DNA of 64,000 nt from Saccharothrix sp. S26 (GTDB lineage Bacteria > Actinomycetota > Actinomycetes > Mycobacteriales > Pseudonocardiaceae): the NCBI RefSeq assembly GCF_021390395.1, contig NZ_JAJUWT010000009.1, forward strand, positions 124,001 to 188,000, written 5' to 3'. The stretch's first letter is position 1, and the number at the start of each line of letters is the position of its first letter. Of this stretch, positions 25,016-32,471 are shown piece after piece. The notes beneath the pieces were generated by a model that was given only the letters and a program-made list of their open reading frames with translations, ran no database searches and was not told the origin of the DNA. A program made the translations under genes and the position numbers.

Positions 25016-25981
25016 TCAGCAGTGCGGCGCGGTGAGCCGGTGGTGGGTGCGCACGACCGTGCTTTCCGGCGCGGTGCGCACTTGGACGAGGTCGCACAGC
25101 TGGTTGACCAGCCACAACCCCCGCCCGCCCGGCTGACCGCCGGTCGGCGCCCGCCGACCGGTCAGCGGATCGGCGACGAGGGTCCCCGCGTCCCGCACCT
25201 CGCACACCAGCGTGTCGCCGTCGCGCCACAGCCGCACCACGCCGTGCCCACCACCGTGGACGACGCTGTTGGTGACCAACTCGTTGACCGTCAGCACCAC
25301 CCGCTCGACCGCGGCCCGGTCCAACGGCGTCGCCGTCGCGTGGTCGCGGACGAACCTCCGCACGGCGGCCGGTGATCCCCGGTCGGACGCGAACGGGCAC
25401 TGGGCCGCTCCGACGGGCGGCGGGTCGAGCCGGTGGTCCCACCGCGCGGGCGACGGGTGGTCGAACACGTAGTCGGCGCTGCTCGTCCGGACCCCGTCCG
25501 CGATCAGGGAGGGGTGGCTGCGGCGCGCCTCGTCCACCACCTGCGCGTCCAGCGCGGCGACGTCGTACGGGCACAACAGCGACCAGGCGGAGCCGTCACC
25601 GAAAGCGGTGTTGAGCAGCGTCTCGTGCGCCTGGCACTCCACGACCTCGGCGGAGCTGCGACCGGCCCACAGCGGTTCCCCGATCCCCCGGACGGGCTTG
25701 CCGTCGACGAGGTTCCGGTCGACGAAGCGCCGCCACAGCGGGATGATGCGGGCCGGGTTGCGGCCCACCTCGGCCATGTCGGCGAAGTCGACCCGATCCG
25801 CTCCCGCACCGAGCGCGGTCCGCAGCAGTCCGATCTTCTCGCGGTCGACCACGACCAGGACCGGTCCGCCCTCGGCGACACCGCCCTCGATGAACGGGAC
25901 CGCCCCGTCCAGGAACTCCTCGCGCGATGAGTAGAACAACGCCTCGTGCCGGAAACCGCTCACCACCTCGGGCAGGCTCAC
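25016..25981 (-). CDS. MEDS-domain sensor with HATPase (anti-sigma kinase type)
   Basis: A 321-residue cytoplasmic protein. The N-terminal MEDS (DcmR-like) sensor domain (HEALFYSSREEFLDGAVPFI; later RNPARIIPLWRRFVD) covers about 1-185. The C-terminal 130 residues are an RsbW-like GHKL ATPase with N-box ELVTNSVVHG and G-box GGRGLWLVNQL. Such proteins phosphorylate anti-anti-sigma STAS partners or bind a sigma factor. The start GTG 25981 overlaps the stop of the MEDS-STAS gene by 4 nt, so the two proteins are coupled and probably partners. Confidence 0.88.
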   Translation of the reverse strand: MSLPEVVSGFRHEALFYSSREEFLDGAVPFIEGGVAEGGPVLVVVDREKIGLLRTALGAGADRVDFADMAEVGRNPARIIPLWRRFVDRNLVDGKPVRGIGEPLWAGRSSAEVVECQAHETLLNTAFGDGSAWSLLCPYDVAALDAQVVDEARRSHPSLIADGVRTSSADYVFDHPSPARWDHRLDPPPVGAAQCPFASDRGSPAAVRRFVRDHATATPLDRAAVERVVLTVNELVTNSVVHGGGHGVVRLWRDGDTLVCEVRDAGTLVADPLTGRRAPTGGQPGGRGLWLVNQLCDLVQVRTAPESTVVRTHHRLTAPHC

Positions 25982-26868
25982 CGCTCACGCCCTCCGTCAC
26001 CGGGCGACCAGTCGACGACGGTGCCATCGACGTCGTTCGGCGGCCGGACCTCGACCAGGGGCGCGCTCGACTCGAACCCACCCAACGCCCAGCACTGGAG
26101 CAACGACGGGCACGCGTCTTCCACCACGATCCGCAGGTCCGGTCTCGCCCGCGCCACCCGGGCCAGGGCGTGTGCACCGGCCAAGCCGACGAATCCCAGC
26201 CCCGAGGTGCGCACCAGCAAGGACGCGGACCGCCCGGCCGCCGTCGCGAGCGCCCGCTCGAACGGCTCGGCGTTGAAGACGTCCACCTCGCCGGCGACCT
26301 CCCAGACCCCCGGCGCCACGCTCCACACGCGGAAGCCCGGCTCGAGCGGCACGTCCCCGACCGTGACGGGGTGCACCGCGAGCACCTCTGCGACCGCCTC
26401 GTCGTCGAAGCCCGAGGTCCGGTACGCGCACACCACGGTGGCGCCCAACTCCCGCACCACCTCGTCGAGGACCAGCTCGAACTCGGCGACCTCGGCCCGG
26501 CCCGGTCCGGCGGCCAGCAGCCAGTCCATGTCCGCCACCAGCCGCAAGCCCTGGTAGCCCTCGTCGCGAGCCACCTCGTCCTGGCGGCGGAACATCCGGT
26601 ACATCGCCTCGGGGTCCATCGGCCCGCGGCCCAGGAACGCCACGTGCGGATCGGCCAAGGTCACCGACCCGTCGACCGCCAACTCCGGCAGCACCGCGTC
26701 CGGGGCGAACCGGAACAGCTTCTGCCGCTGCCGCGCGCCTTCCGCCAGGCACCCCGCGGCCCACTCCTCGAACCGCGGCGAGGAGTCGACCACGCAGCAC
26801 ACGTGCGAACCCTGTCCCAAACGGGTCAGCTCAGCCAACACGCCGACTTGGCGTTCCACGCCATCCAC
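25978..26868 (-). CDS. MEDS-domain protein with C-terminal STAS domain
   Basis: A 296-residue protein. The MEDS sensor domain (GSHVCCVVDSSPRFEEWAAG, RFAPDAVLPELAVDGSVTLA) covers about 1-190. A STAS-like anti-sigma-antagonist domain covers about 195-285 (VWEVAGEVDVFNAEPFERAL, LLVRTSGLGFVGLAGAHAL). The usual phosphorylated Ser/Thr region reads GLGFVGLAG, with no obvious Ser at the consensus point, so regulation by phosphorylation is uncertain. It starts at GTG 26868. It is the upstream partner of the MEDS-HATPase protein: one senses and binds, the other has kinase capacity. Confidence 0.85.
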   Translation of the reverse strand: MDGVERQVGVLAELTRLGQGSHVCCVVDSSPRFEEWAAGCLAEGARQRQKLFRFAPDAVLPELAVDGSVTLADPHVAFLGRGPMDPEAMYRMFRRQDEVARDEGYQGLRLVADMDWLLAAGPGRAEVAEFELVLDEVVRELGATVVCAYRTSGFDDEAVAEVLAVHPVTVGDVPLEPGFRVWSVAPGVWEVAGEVDVFNAEPFERALATAAGRSASLLVRTSGLGFVGLAGAHALARVARARPDLRIVVEDACPSLLQCWALGGFESSAPLVEVRPPNDVDGTVVDWSPGDGGRER

Positions 26869-27098
26869 CGCGTCAGCCTAGCCACCTCCGCGGCCACCGA
26901 CGCCTCGCGCCCGCGCGACGACCGGGCGGGAGCGCGGAGCCGACCCGGGAGGTGCGGCTCGACCGACCTCGTCGTCGCTCGGCCGGGAGCCCGGTTGTGG
27001 GGCAGCTCGTGCGACCCGACGTGGCCCGCCGGGCCGTCGCACACCACGGGTGTCCGGGCATTACGATCGACGATCAAGGACGAGGAGTGGGCCACACG

Positions 27099-28433
27099 AT
27101 GACAGCGGCATCAGACCAGCACCCCTTCGGCGCGGGGTCGGCGGTCGCCGGACCGGCGACCGCCGAGGAGGACCTGCGGGGTTTGTTCGGGCAGTCCATC
27201 GCCGTGTTCGCCTCGCTGGCGGGGCCGGCGCACGTGGTGGAGATGGCGAACCCGGCTTTCTTCGCCACCATCGGCGAGCACCGGGCGCGCACCGGCGTCC
27301 CGCTGGTGGAGTTGATGCCCGAGCTGGTCGGTCAGGGTTTCATCGACCTGCTCGACCGGGTGTACCGCTCCGGTGAGCCCTACACCGGCCGCGACGTGCG
27401 GGTCGTGCTCGACACCGGTCCGCTCGAGCGGGAGGCGTTCTTCGACTTCACCTACGAGCCGCGCCGCGACGGCGCGGGCAACGTGGTCGGGATCTGGGTG
27501 ATCGGCGTGGAGACCACCCAGGTCAAGCACGCCCAGCACCTGATGGCCGAGCACCGCGCGCTGCTCGAGCAGATCGCCCGGCAGGCACCCCTGACCGAGG
27601 TCCTCGACGGGATGGCCCGCTGCATCGAGGACCTCGCCCCGCAGGAGGTGCTCGTGTCCGTGCTGCTCGCCGACGCCGACGGCGAGCACCTGCGCCACGG
27701 TGCCGCGCCCAGCCTGCCCGACTTCTACAACGAGGCCATCGACGGGATCGCCACCGGCGAGGGCGTCGGCTCGTGCGGCACGGCCGCCCACCGGCGGGAG
27801 CCGGTCGTCGTCACCGACATCGCCACCGACCCGTTCTGGGACGACTTCCGGGACCTGGCCGACCGGGCGGGCCTCGCGGCTTGCTGGTCCACGCCGATCC
27901 TCGCCCGCGACGGGAGCCTGCTGGGCACCTTCGCCATGTACCACCGGACCCCGCGCGCCCCGCAGGAGTCCGACCTGGCGCTGGCCCGCGTCTTCGCCGG
28001 CACCGCGGCCCTGGCCATCGAGCGCCACCACAGCGAGCAGGCGCGCCGTGACGCCGAGACCCGCGCCGAGGCGGCCCACGCCGAGCTGGTCAAGGCGATG
28101 CGCGCGGAGCAGAAGCTGCGCGCCGAGGCCGAGCAGCGGGCCGCCGCGGCGGCGGAACTGGCCGACCGGATGCGCGCCGCCGAAGCCGCGCAGGCCACCG
28201 TGCCGCACCCCGAGCAGTGCCGGCTCGGCGGCGCGGACGGGTGCACCGCCCCGGCCGAGCTGAAGGTCGCCGACGCCTGGGGTGACGCGGCCTGGGGCTG
28301 CCACGCCCACGCCGAGGAAGCCCTCCTCAACGTGCGGTCGGCGTTCATCGCCAACGAGGAGCTCGGTGGCCTGGCCGCCTACATCAACCGTCGACCGCGG
28401 GCGCGCCAGGCGGGACAGCCCCGCACCGGGTGA
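27099..28433 (+). CDS. PAS-GAF sensor protein without an output domain
   Basis: A 444-residue soluble sensor. A PAS domain (about 30-150, VFASLAGPAHVVEMANPAFF to GIWVIGVETTQVK) is followed by a GAF domain (about 160-310, with GEGVGSCGTAAHRREPVVVT). A coiled coil follows (about 315-380). The C-terminal segment has spaced Cys and His residues (Cys in EQCRLGGADGCTAP; CHAH near 415) that could bind a metal. No kinase, phosphatase, cyclase or DNA-binding module is present. In this neighbourhood it may feed a partner-switching pathway. The start is ATG 27099 with GACGAGGAG upstream. Confidence 0.85.
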   Translation: MTAASDQHPFGAGSAVAGPATAEEDLRGLFGQSIAVFASLAGPAHVVEMANPAFFATIGEHRARTGVPLVELMPELVGQGFIDLLDRVYRSGEPYTGRDVRVVLDTGPLEREAFFDFTYEPRRDGAGNVVGIWVIGVETTQVKHAQHLMAEHRALLEQIARQAPLTEVLDGMARCIEDLAPQEVLVSVLLADADGEHLRHGAAPSLPDFYNEAIDGIATGEGVGSCGTAAHRREPVVVTDIATDPFWDDFRDLADRAGLAACWSTPILARDGSLLGTFAMYHRTPRAPQESDLALARVFAGTAALAIERHHSEQARRDAETRAEAAHAELVKAMRAEQKLRAEAEQRAAAAAELADRMRAAEAAQATVPHPEQCRLGGADGCTAPAELKVADAWGDAAWGCHAHAEEALLNVRSAFIANEELGGLAAYINRRPRARQAGQPRTG

Positions 28434-28437
28434 ACCC

Positions 28438-28662
28438 TCAGGTGGGGGTGGGCGGCGTGCCTTCGCGGCCCCAGCGGAAGCAGGACAGCGGGCCGACGAT
28501 GTTCACCGCGATCACCAGGGCCCACCACGGCTCGCGGCCGGTGACGGCGTCGGCGGGCCGCCGGGCGAGGTCCGTCGCGGCCGGCACGACCTGCACCGCG
28601 CCCCACGCGATCCCCCATCGCCGCGCCGGCGTCAGCTCCAGCGGGATCCCGTGCTCCGTCAT
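28438..28662 (-). CDS. Small PLDc_N-like membrane protein
   Basis: A 74-residue protein with two hydrophobic segments and the ending WWALVIAVNIVGPLSCFRWG, which matches the phospholipase-D N-terminal (PLDc_N) membrane module common in actinobacterial small proteins. The start is ATG 28662, followed by TEHGIPLELTPARRW. It is convergent with the PAS-GAF gene, 4 nt apart. The role is unknown. Confidence 0.7.
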   Translation of the reverse strand: MTEHGIPLELTPARRWGIAWGAVQVVPAATDLARRPADAVTGREPWWALVIAVNIVGPLSCFRWGREGTPPTPT

Positions 28663-28838
28663 ACCGGCCGGCTCCCTCCGGTAGCGCGAATGGCGCAGCG
28701 GGACGACTCGCGGGGGTGTCAGGTGGTCGGGCAGGGGGCACCCGTCCGCTTGCCGCGCGCACTCCACCCGGCCACCGCGACCCTCGCCGGCGCTCAACCA
28801 CCCGGACCGTCACCGCGGTGCCCGCCGGGAATGCCGGT

Positions 28839-29237
28839 TCACCTCGAATCGGCTCGCGACGACGTCCCCCTGGCCATCGCGACCTCGGCGGCCTCGGGCA
28901 CGGTCGGTCGGACGTCCAGCAGGTCGAGGACGCCGGTTTCGGCCAAGGGTGACAGCACGGCGCGTTGGTCGGTGGCCACGGCGAAACCGGCGGCGCACCG
29001 CTGCGCCCGGTGGCGTGCTTCGATCAGCAGGGACAGGCCGATCGAGCCGAAGACCACCACGCCGGTCAGGTCGAGCACCAGCGCTCCCGGTCGGCCGTCG
29101 AGGGCTTCGACGACCCACGAGCGCAGCTCGTCGCAGGTGTCCATGTCGACCTCGCCGTGCACGGCGACCACAACCACGCGGTCGTGCCAGGTCGTGTCCA
29201 CGCTGATCGGTGCGCCCGGGTCCGTTCGACCGTCCAT
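28839..29237 (-). CDS. STAS-domain anti-sigma factor antagonist
   Basis: A 132-residue STAS protein of the SpoIIAA/RsbV kind: VVVVAVHGEVDMDTCDELRS, LVLDLTGVVVFGSIGLSLLI and an alpha-helical end. The serine in FGSIGLSLL is at the usual phosphorylation site, so it can be switched by an RsbW-type kinase. Such a kinase candidate lies 139 nt downstream in position (upstream in transcription) at 29377-29805. The start is ATG 29237. With the MEDS proteins it makes a cluster of partner-switching parts, but no SigB/SigF-type sigma gene is in the window. Confidence 0.87.
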   Translation of the reverse strand: MDGRTDPGAPISVDTTWHDRVVVVAVHGEVDMDTCDELRSWVVEALDGRPGALVLDLTGVVVFGSIGLSLLIEARHRAQRCAAGFAVATDQRAVLSPLAETGVLDLLDVRPTVPEAAEVAMARGTSSRADSR

Positions 29238-29376
29238 CACACCGCGCCTCCCGCCGGGACCCGGCGATCCCGCACTGGGCAGCGTAACGCCGTGACCGGC
29301 CACGATGGCGTGCGGCGGCGCACGAGCGCCCGGTTGGCCCAGCGAACGCCGGCGCGGGGGCGACCAGCCGGGATGC

Positions 29377-29805
29377 TCACGGGCGGCTCGCGCAGCGCGT
29401 GTAGCCGTCACGCTCGCACGAGACCTCGGCCCACACCGTCTTGCCCGTACCCGGCAACGGGTTGGTACCCCAGGCCGTCGACAGCTGGTCCACCAGCACC
29501 AGGCCCCGCCCACGGGTCTCGCCGAGCCGGGAGCGGCCGACGACGGGCTGCTCGGGCGAGGCGTCGTCCACCTCCACCCGGACTCGGCACGGCATCCGGC
29601 TGCGGCGCAACCGGATGCCGTACGGGGTGGCGCCGTGCTCGTAGGCGTTGGTCAGCAGTTCGGTGCTGACCAGCAGCACCGCCTCCAGGTGGTCCTCGTC
29701 CAGGTCGGCCAACGCGGCGGCCGTCCACTGCCGGACCCGCACGAGCGGCGCCGGTTCGGCGGTCATCTCCAGAGCCGGCGGGTCGGGAGCTTCGCCGACG
29801 CCCAT
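29377..29805 (-). CDS. RsbW-like ATP-binding regulatory protein
   Basis: A 142-residue GHKL ATPase domain protein with N-box VSTELLTNAYEHG, the DD pair of VEVDDASPEQPVV and G-box ETRGRGLVLVDQLSTAWG. Small proteins of this type are serine kinases of anti-anti-sigma factors or serve as stress regulators. The start chosen is ATG 29805, preceded by GAGGCGG; a GTG at 29820 in frame is an alternative. It is likely the partner of the STAS protein encoded next on the same strand. Confidence 0.86.
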   Translation of the reverse strand: MGVGEAPDPPALEMTAEPAPLVRVRQWTAAALADLDEDHLEAVLLVSTELLTNAYEHGATPYGIRLRRSRMPCRVRVEVDDASPEQPVVGRSRLGETRGRGLVLVDQLSTAWGTNPLPGTGKTVWAEVSCERDGYTRCASRP

Positions 29806-29913
29806 CGATAACCGCCTCACCCTCGGCGCCCTGTGCTTTCAAGGCACTCGGCCCGCCTGGTACCCGAGGGCAGGCCACGCAAAACGCGTGCCGGTCACCG
29901 CGGCGCGCGACGA

Positions 29914-30528
29914 TCAGGTCGTTCCGCGGTGGCGCCGGTAGTGGCGGGCGGACCGGGCGCGGTTGCCGCAGGTGGCCGAGCACCACTCCCGGCGCGGGTG
30001 GTCCTTGACGAAGTACCGGACGCAGCCCGGTCCGAGGCAGGCCCGCAGCCGGTGGCGGGCGTCCTGGGTGAGCAGGGCGACGGCCTCGTCGGCGATGGCG
30101 GAGACGGCCGCCGAGGCGGGTGGTCCGCCTGCGCGGACGTGGCGCGCGGGCGGTCGGCCGGGCGTCCAGGACAGCGCGGACCAGCGGGGCGTGTCGCCGG
30201 CGGCCTGGTTGAGCGCGGTCACGGCGGCGTCGAGTGCGCGCGGGTGGGAGGCGTGCGGACGGGGGTCCTCGGTGACCTCGGCGGCCAGTCGGCGCAACGC
30301 GTCACGCAGGTCGACCAGGCGGTGCGCGAGGCGGTCGAGGTCGGACGGGGTGAGCCGGTCGAGGTCGCCGGGGGTCAGCAGGTCGGTCCTGGCGGAGACG
30401 GTGCGCAGCCACGCCTTGGCGCCGTCACGATCGCGCAGCGCGTCGTGCACGCCGTCCCGGTCGGCCCAGACGGTGTTCATCAACTCGACCGGCAACGGCT
30501 CGCCCAGCAGCGGCGCATCCGTGTCCAC
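29914..30528 (-). CDS. CGNR zinc-finger (ABATE-domain) regulator
   Basis: A 204-residue protein with an N-terminal ABATE stress-related domain (ELMNTVWADRDGVHDALRD) and a C-terminal CGNR zinc finger: CLGPGCVRYFVKDH, then WCSATCGNRARSARHYRRH. The four cysteines and the basic tail fit DNA binding. It starts at GTG 30528 and is divergent from the DUF1348 gene at 30668. The 139-bp region between them contains paired repeats that look like its operators. The likely role is control of itself and the neighbour. Confidence 0.9.
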   Translation of the reverse strand: MDTDAPLLGEPLPVELMNTVWADRDGVHDALRDRDGAKAWLRTVSARTDLLTPGDLDRLTPSDLDRLAHRLVDLRDALRRLAAEVTEDPRPHASHPRALDAAVTALNQAAGDTPRWSALSWTPGRPPARHVRAGGPPASAAVSAIADEAVALLTQDARHRLRACLGPGCVRYFVKDHPRREWCSATCGNRARSARHYRRHRGTT

Positions 30529-30547
30529 GGCGACGAGGCTACCGCAC

Positions 30548-30618
30548 TTCTAACGGTTGCCATGGCCTCTGTCCGTTGACAACGGCCGCGGAGGCGTGCC
30601 AGGGTCGTTCTAACGGTT
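30548..30618. promoter_or_regulatory. Repeated operator-like sites between CGNR and DUF1348 genes
   Basis: TTCTAACGGTT occurs twice in the same orientation, at 30548-30558 and 30608-30618, exactly 60 bp apart. Between them is a perfect dyad CCGTT-gac-AACGG (30573-30585) sharing the AACGG core. The arrangement lies in a divergent promoter and suggests binding sites for the CGNR regulator or for a TetR-type factor encoded elsewhere. Confidence 0.55.
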
Positions 30619-30667
30619 ACTGGCGCACTCAAGCGGCAGAACCGGTGATCGAAGGAGTGCCGCCCGC

Positions 30668-31135
30668 ATGACCGAGGCCCGCCCGCCGTTCCCGCCGTTC
30701 GACCTCGACAGCGCCCTGGCCAAGGTCCAGGCCGCCGAGGACGCGTGGAACACCCGCGACCCGCACCGCGTCGCGCTCGCATACACCGAGGACTCGGCCT
30801 GGCGCAACCGGGACGTGTTCCTCACCGGCCGCGCGCGGATCGTCGACTTCCTCACCGAGAAGTGGGCGCGGGAACTGGACTACGTGCTGCGCAAGAGCCT
30901 GTGGGGCTTCCGCGGCAACCGCATCGCCGTCCGCTTCCAGTACGAGTGGCACGACGTGACGGGCCGGTGGTTCCGCTCCTACGGCAACGAGCTGTGGGAG
31001 TTCGCCGACAACGGGCTGATGAACCGCCGCGAGGCGAGCATCAACGACGTGGGCATCGACGAGGCCGACCGCCGCTACTTCGGCCCCCGCCCCGCCGACG
31101 AGCGCGGCCCGGGCCACGACATCCCGCTCGCCTGA
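30668..31135 (+). CDS. DUF1348 (SnoaL/NTF2-like) protein
   Basis: A 155-residue cone-shaped alpha+beta barrel protein of the DUF1348 family. Conserved stretches are [56 protein letters not shown] and [10 protein letters not shown]. The family has no firm biochemical role. The start is ATG 30668. It is divergent from the CGNR regulator and probably under its control. Its last 61 bp overlap the end of narI on the other strand. Confidence 0.93.
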   Translation: MTEARPPFPPFDLDSALAKVQAAEDAWNTRDPHRVALAYTEDSAWRNRDVFLTGRARIVDFLTEKWARELDYVLRKSLWGFRGNRIAVRFQYEWHDVTGRWFRSYGNELWEFADNGLMNRREASINDVGIDEADRRYFGPRPADERGPGHDIPLA

Positions 31136-31833
31136 CCCCGCGCGTCACGGCTGCGGTAGACGATGTAGGGCCTGGTGAGGTAGCCCAACGGCATCGAGAA
31201 CACGTGCACCAGGCGGCTGAACGGCCAGAACGCGAACAGCGACCACGCGGCCAGCGCGTGCAGCCGGAACCCCAGCGGTGCGGCGGCCATCAGCTCCGGC
31301 CGCGGCTGGAAGGTGAAGATCGACCGGAACCAGGGCGAGACCGACTCGCGGTAGTCGTGCGGGTGGTCGGTGAGGTTGCCCAGCACGGTGGTGCCCAGGC
31401 CGAGCGCGATCGTGCCGACCAGCAGCACGTACATGACCTTGTCGTTGCGGGTGGTCGCGGAGAACACCGGGCCGACGGTCCGGCGGCGGTAGACCAGGAT
31501 CGCCGCGCCCGTCAGCGTGCACACCCCGGCCAGCACGCCGAGCACCACCGCGACCACGTGGTAGGCCGTGTCGCCGATGCCGACGGCCCCGGTCCACGAC
31601 TTGGGCACCAGCAGGCCGCCGACGTGACCGACGGCGACGACCAGGATGCCGAAGTGGAACAGCGGGCTGCCCAGGCGCAGCAACCTGCTCTCGTAGAGCT
31701 GGGAGGACCGGGTGGTCCAGCCGAACTTGTCGTAGCGGTAGCGCCAGACGTGCCCGAGCACGAACACGGCGATGGCCACGTACGGCACGACGACCCACAG
31801 CATGATGTCGAGCGTGCTCGGCGACTCGGTCAT
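31075..31833 (-). CDS. narI: Respiratory nitrate reductase gamma subunit
   Basis: A 252-residue b-type cytochrome with five membrane helices. Heme-ligand histidines are visible in [18 protein letters not shown] and in RLHALAAW with the later [10 protein letters not shown]. It anchors NarGH and passes electrons from menaquinol to the Fe-S clusters. It starts at ATG 31833, overlapping the narJ stop as ATGA. It is the last gene of narGHJI. The 3' end overlaps the convergent DUF1348 gene by 61 bp, and the C-terminal tail ([16 protein letters not shown]) looks like a run-on extension beyond the family's usual end. Confidence 0.94.
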   Translation of the reverse strand: MTESPSTLDIMLWVVVPYVAIAVFVLGHVWRYRYDKFGWTTRSSQLYESRLLRLGSPLFHFGILVVAVGHVGGLLVPKSWTGAVGIGDTAYHVVAVVLGVLAGVCTLTGAAILVYRRRTVGPVFSATTRNDKVMYVLLVGTIALGLGTTVLGNLTDHPHDYRESVSPWFRSIFTFQPRPELMAAAPLGFRLHALAAWSLFAFWPFSRLVHVFSMPLGYLTRPYIVYRSRDARGQASGMSWPGPRSSAGRGPK

Positions 31834-32471
31834 CGCGGCCCTCCTCGCGGGTGCGGCGCGTGCTCGGGTGGGGCGAACGGGGCGAGGCCGACCTCCTCCT
31901 CGGGCGGTCCTTCGGCGGCCAGGCGGGCGATCGCCTCGTGCTCGTGCCGCCCGAGCGGTGGCAGGGTCGCCGACACCGACTCCAGGACGTGCGCCCACGG
32001 CGAGCCCGCTTCGCGCAGGCCGACGCGGAGCAGTTCCAACCCGGCGCGGTGCTCGCCCAGCAGCCGCAGGCCGGTCGCCGGGTCGCCGGTGGCGGCGAAC
32101 TCCAGCACCACGGCGAGGTGGTCGGGCAGTTCGTCGTCGACCGGTTCGAGCCCGGCGGCCCGGTAGGCGTGCTTGAACCGCAGCAGCGCCAGGCCGCGCT
32201 TGCGGGTGTCGCCGTAGGCGAAGTAGGTCAGGTAAGGGCTGAACCGCTTGCGGTGGTCGAACGTGGCCACGTAGTCCGCGGCGAGGTCGGTCGGCGGGGT
32301 GGCCGCCATGTGGTCCAGGAACGCGGTCAGCGGCACGGCGAGCGGCGCGGGCAGCGTCCGGGTCGCGGCGCGCAGCAGGGGCAGCCGGGCGAACGCCTGC
32401 TCGTCGGGGTAGCCCAGCAGCAACGACTGGACCTGCCAGGCGGTGGCGCGTCGGGTGTCGGTGGGGGTCAC
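31830..32471 (-). CDS. narJ: Nitrate reductase molybdenum cofactor assembly chaperone
   Basis: A 213-residue NarJ, the chaperone that holds apo-NarGH until molybdopterin and Fe-S cofactors are inserted. Typical segments are WQVQSLLLGYPDEQAFARLP, DYVATFDHRKRFSPYLTYFA and DELPDHLAVVLEFAA. It starts at GTG 32471, overlapping narH's TGA (GTGA), and its own stop overlaps the narI start. The acidic and proline-rich tail after about residue 190 is variable in the family. Confidence 0.95.
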   Translation of the reverse strand: MTPTDTRRATAWQVQSLLLGYPDEQAFARLPLLRAATRTLPAPLAVPLTAFLDHMAATPPTDLAADYVATFDHRKRFSPYLTYFAYGDTRKRGLALLRFKHAYRAAGLEPVDDELPDHLAVVLEFAATGDPATGLRLLGEHRAGLELLRVGLREAGSPWAHVLESVSATLPPLGRHEHEAIARLAAEGPPEEEVGLAPFAPPEHAPHPRGGPR

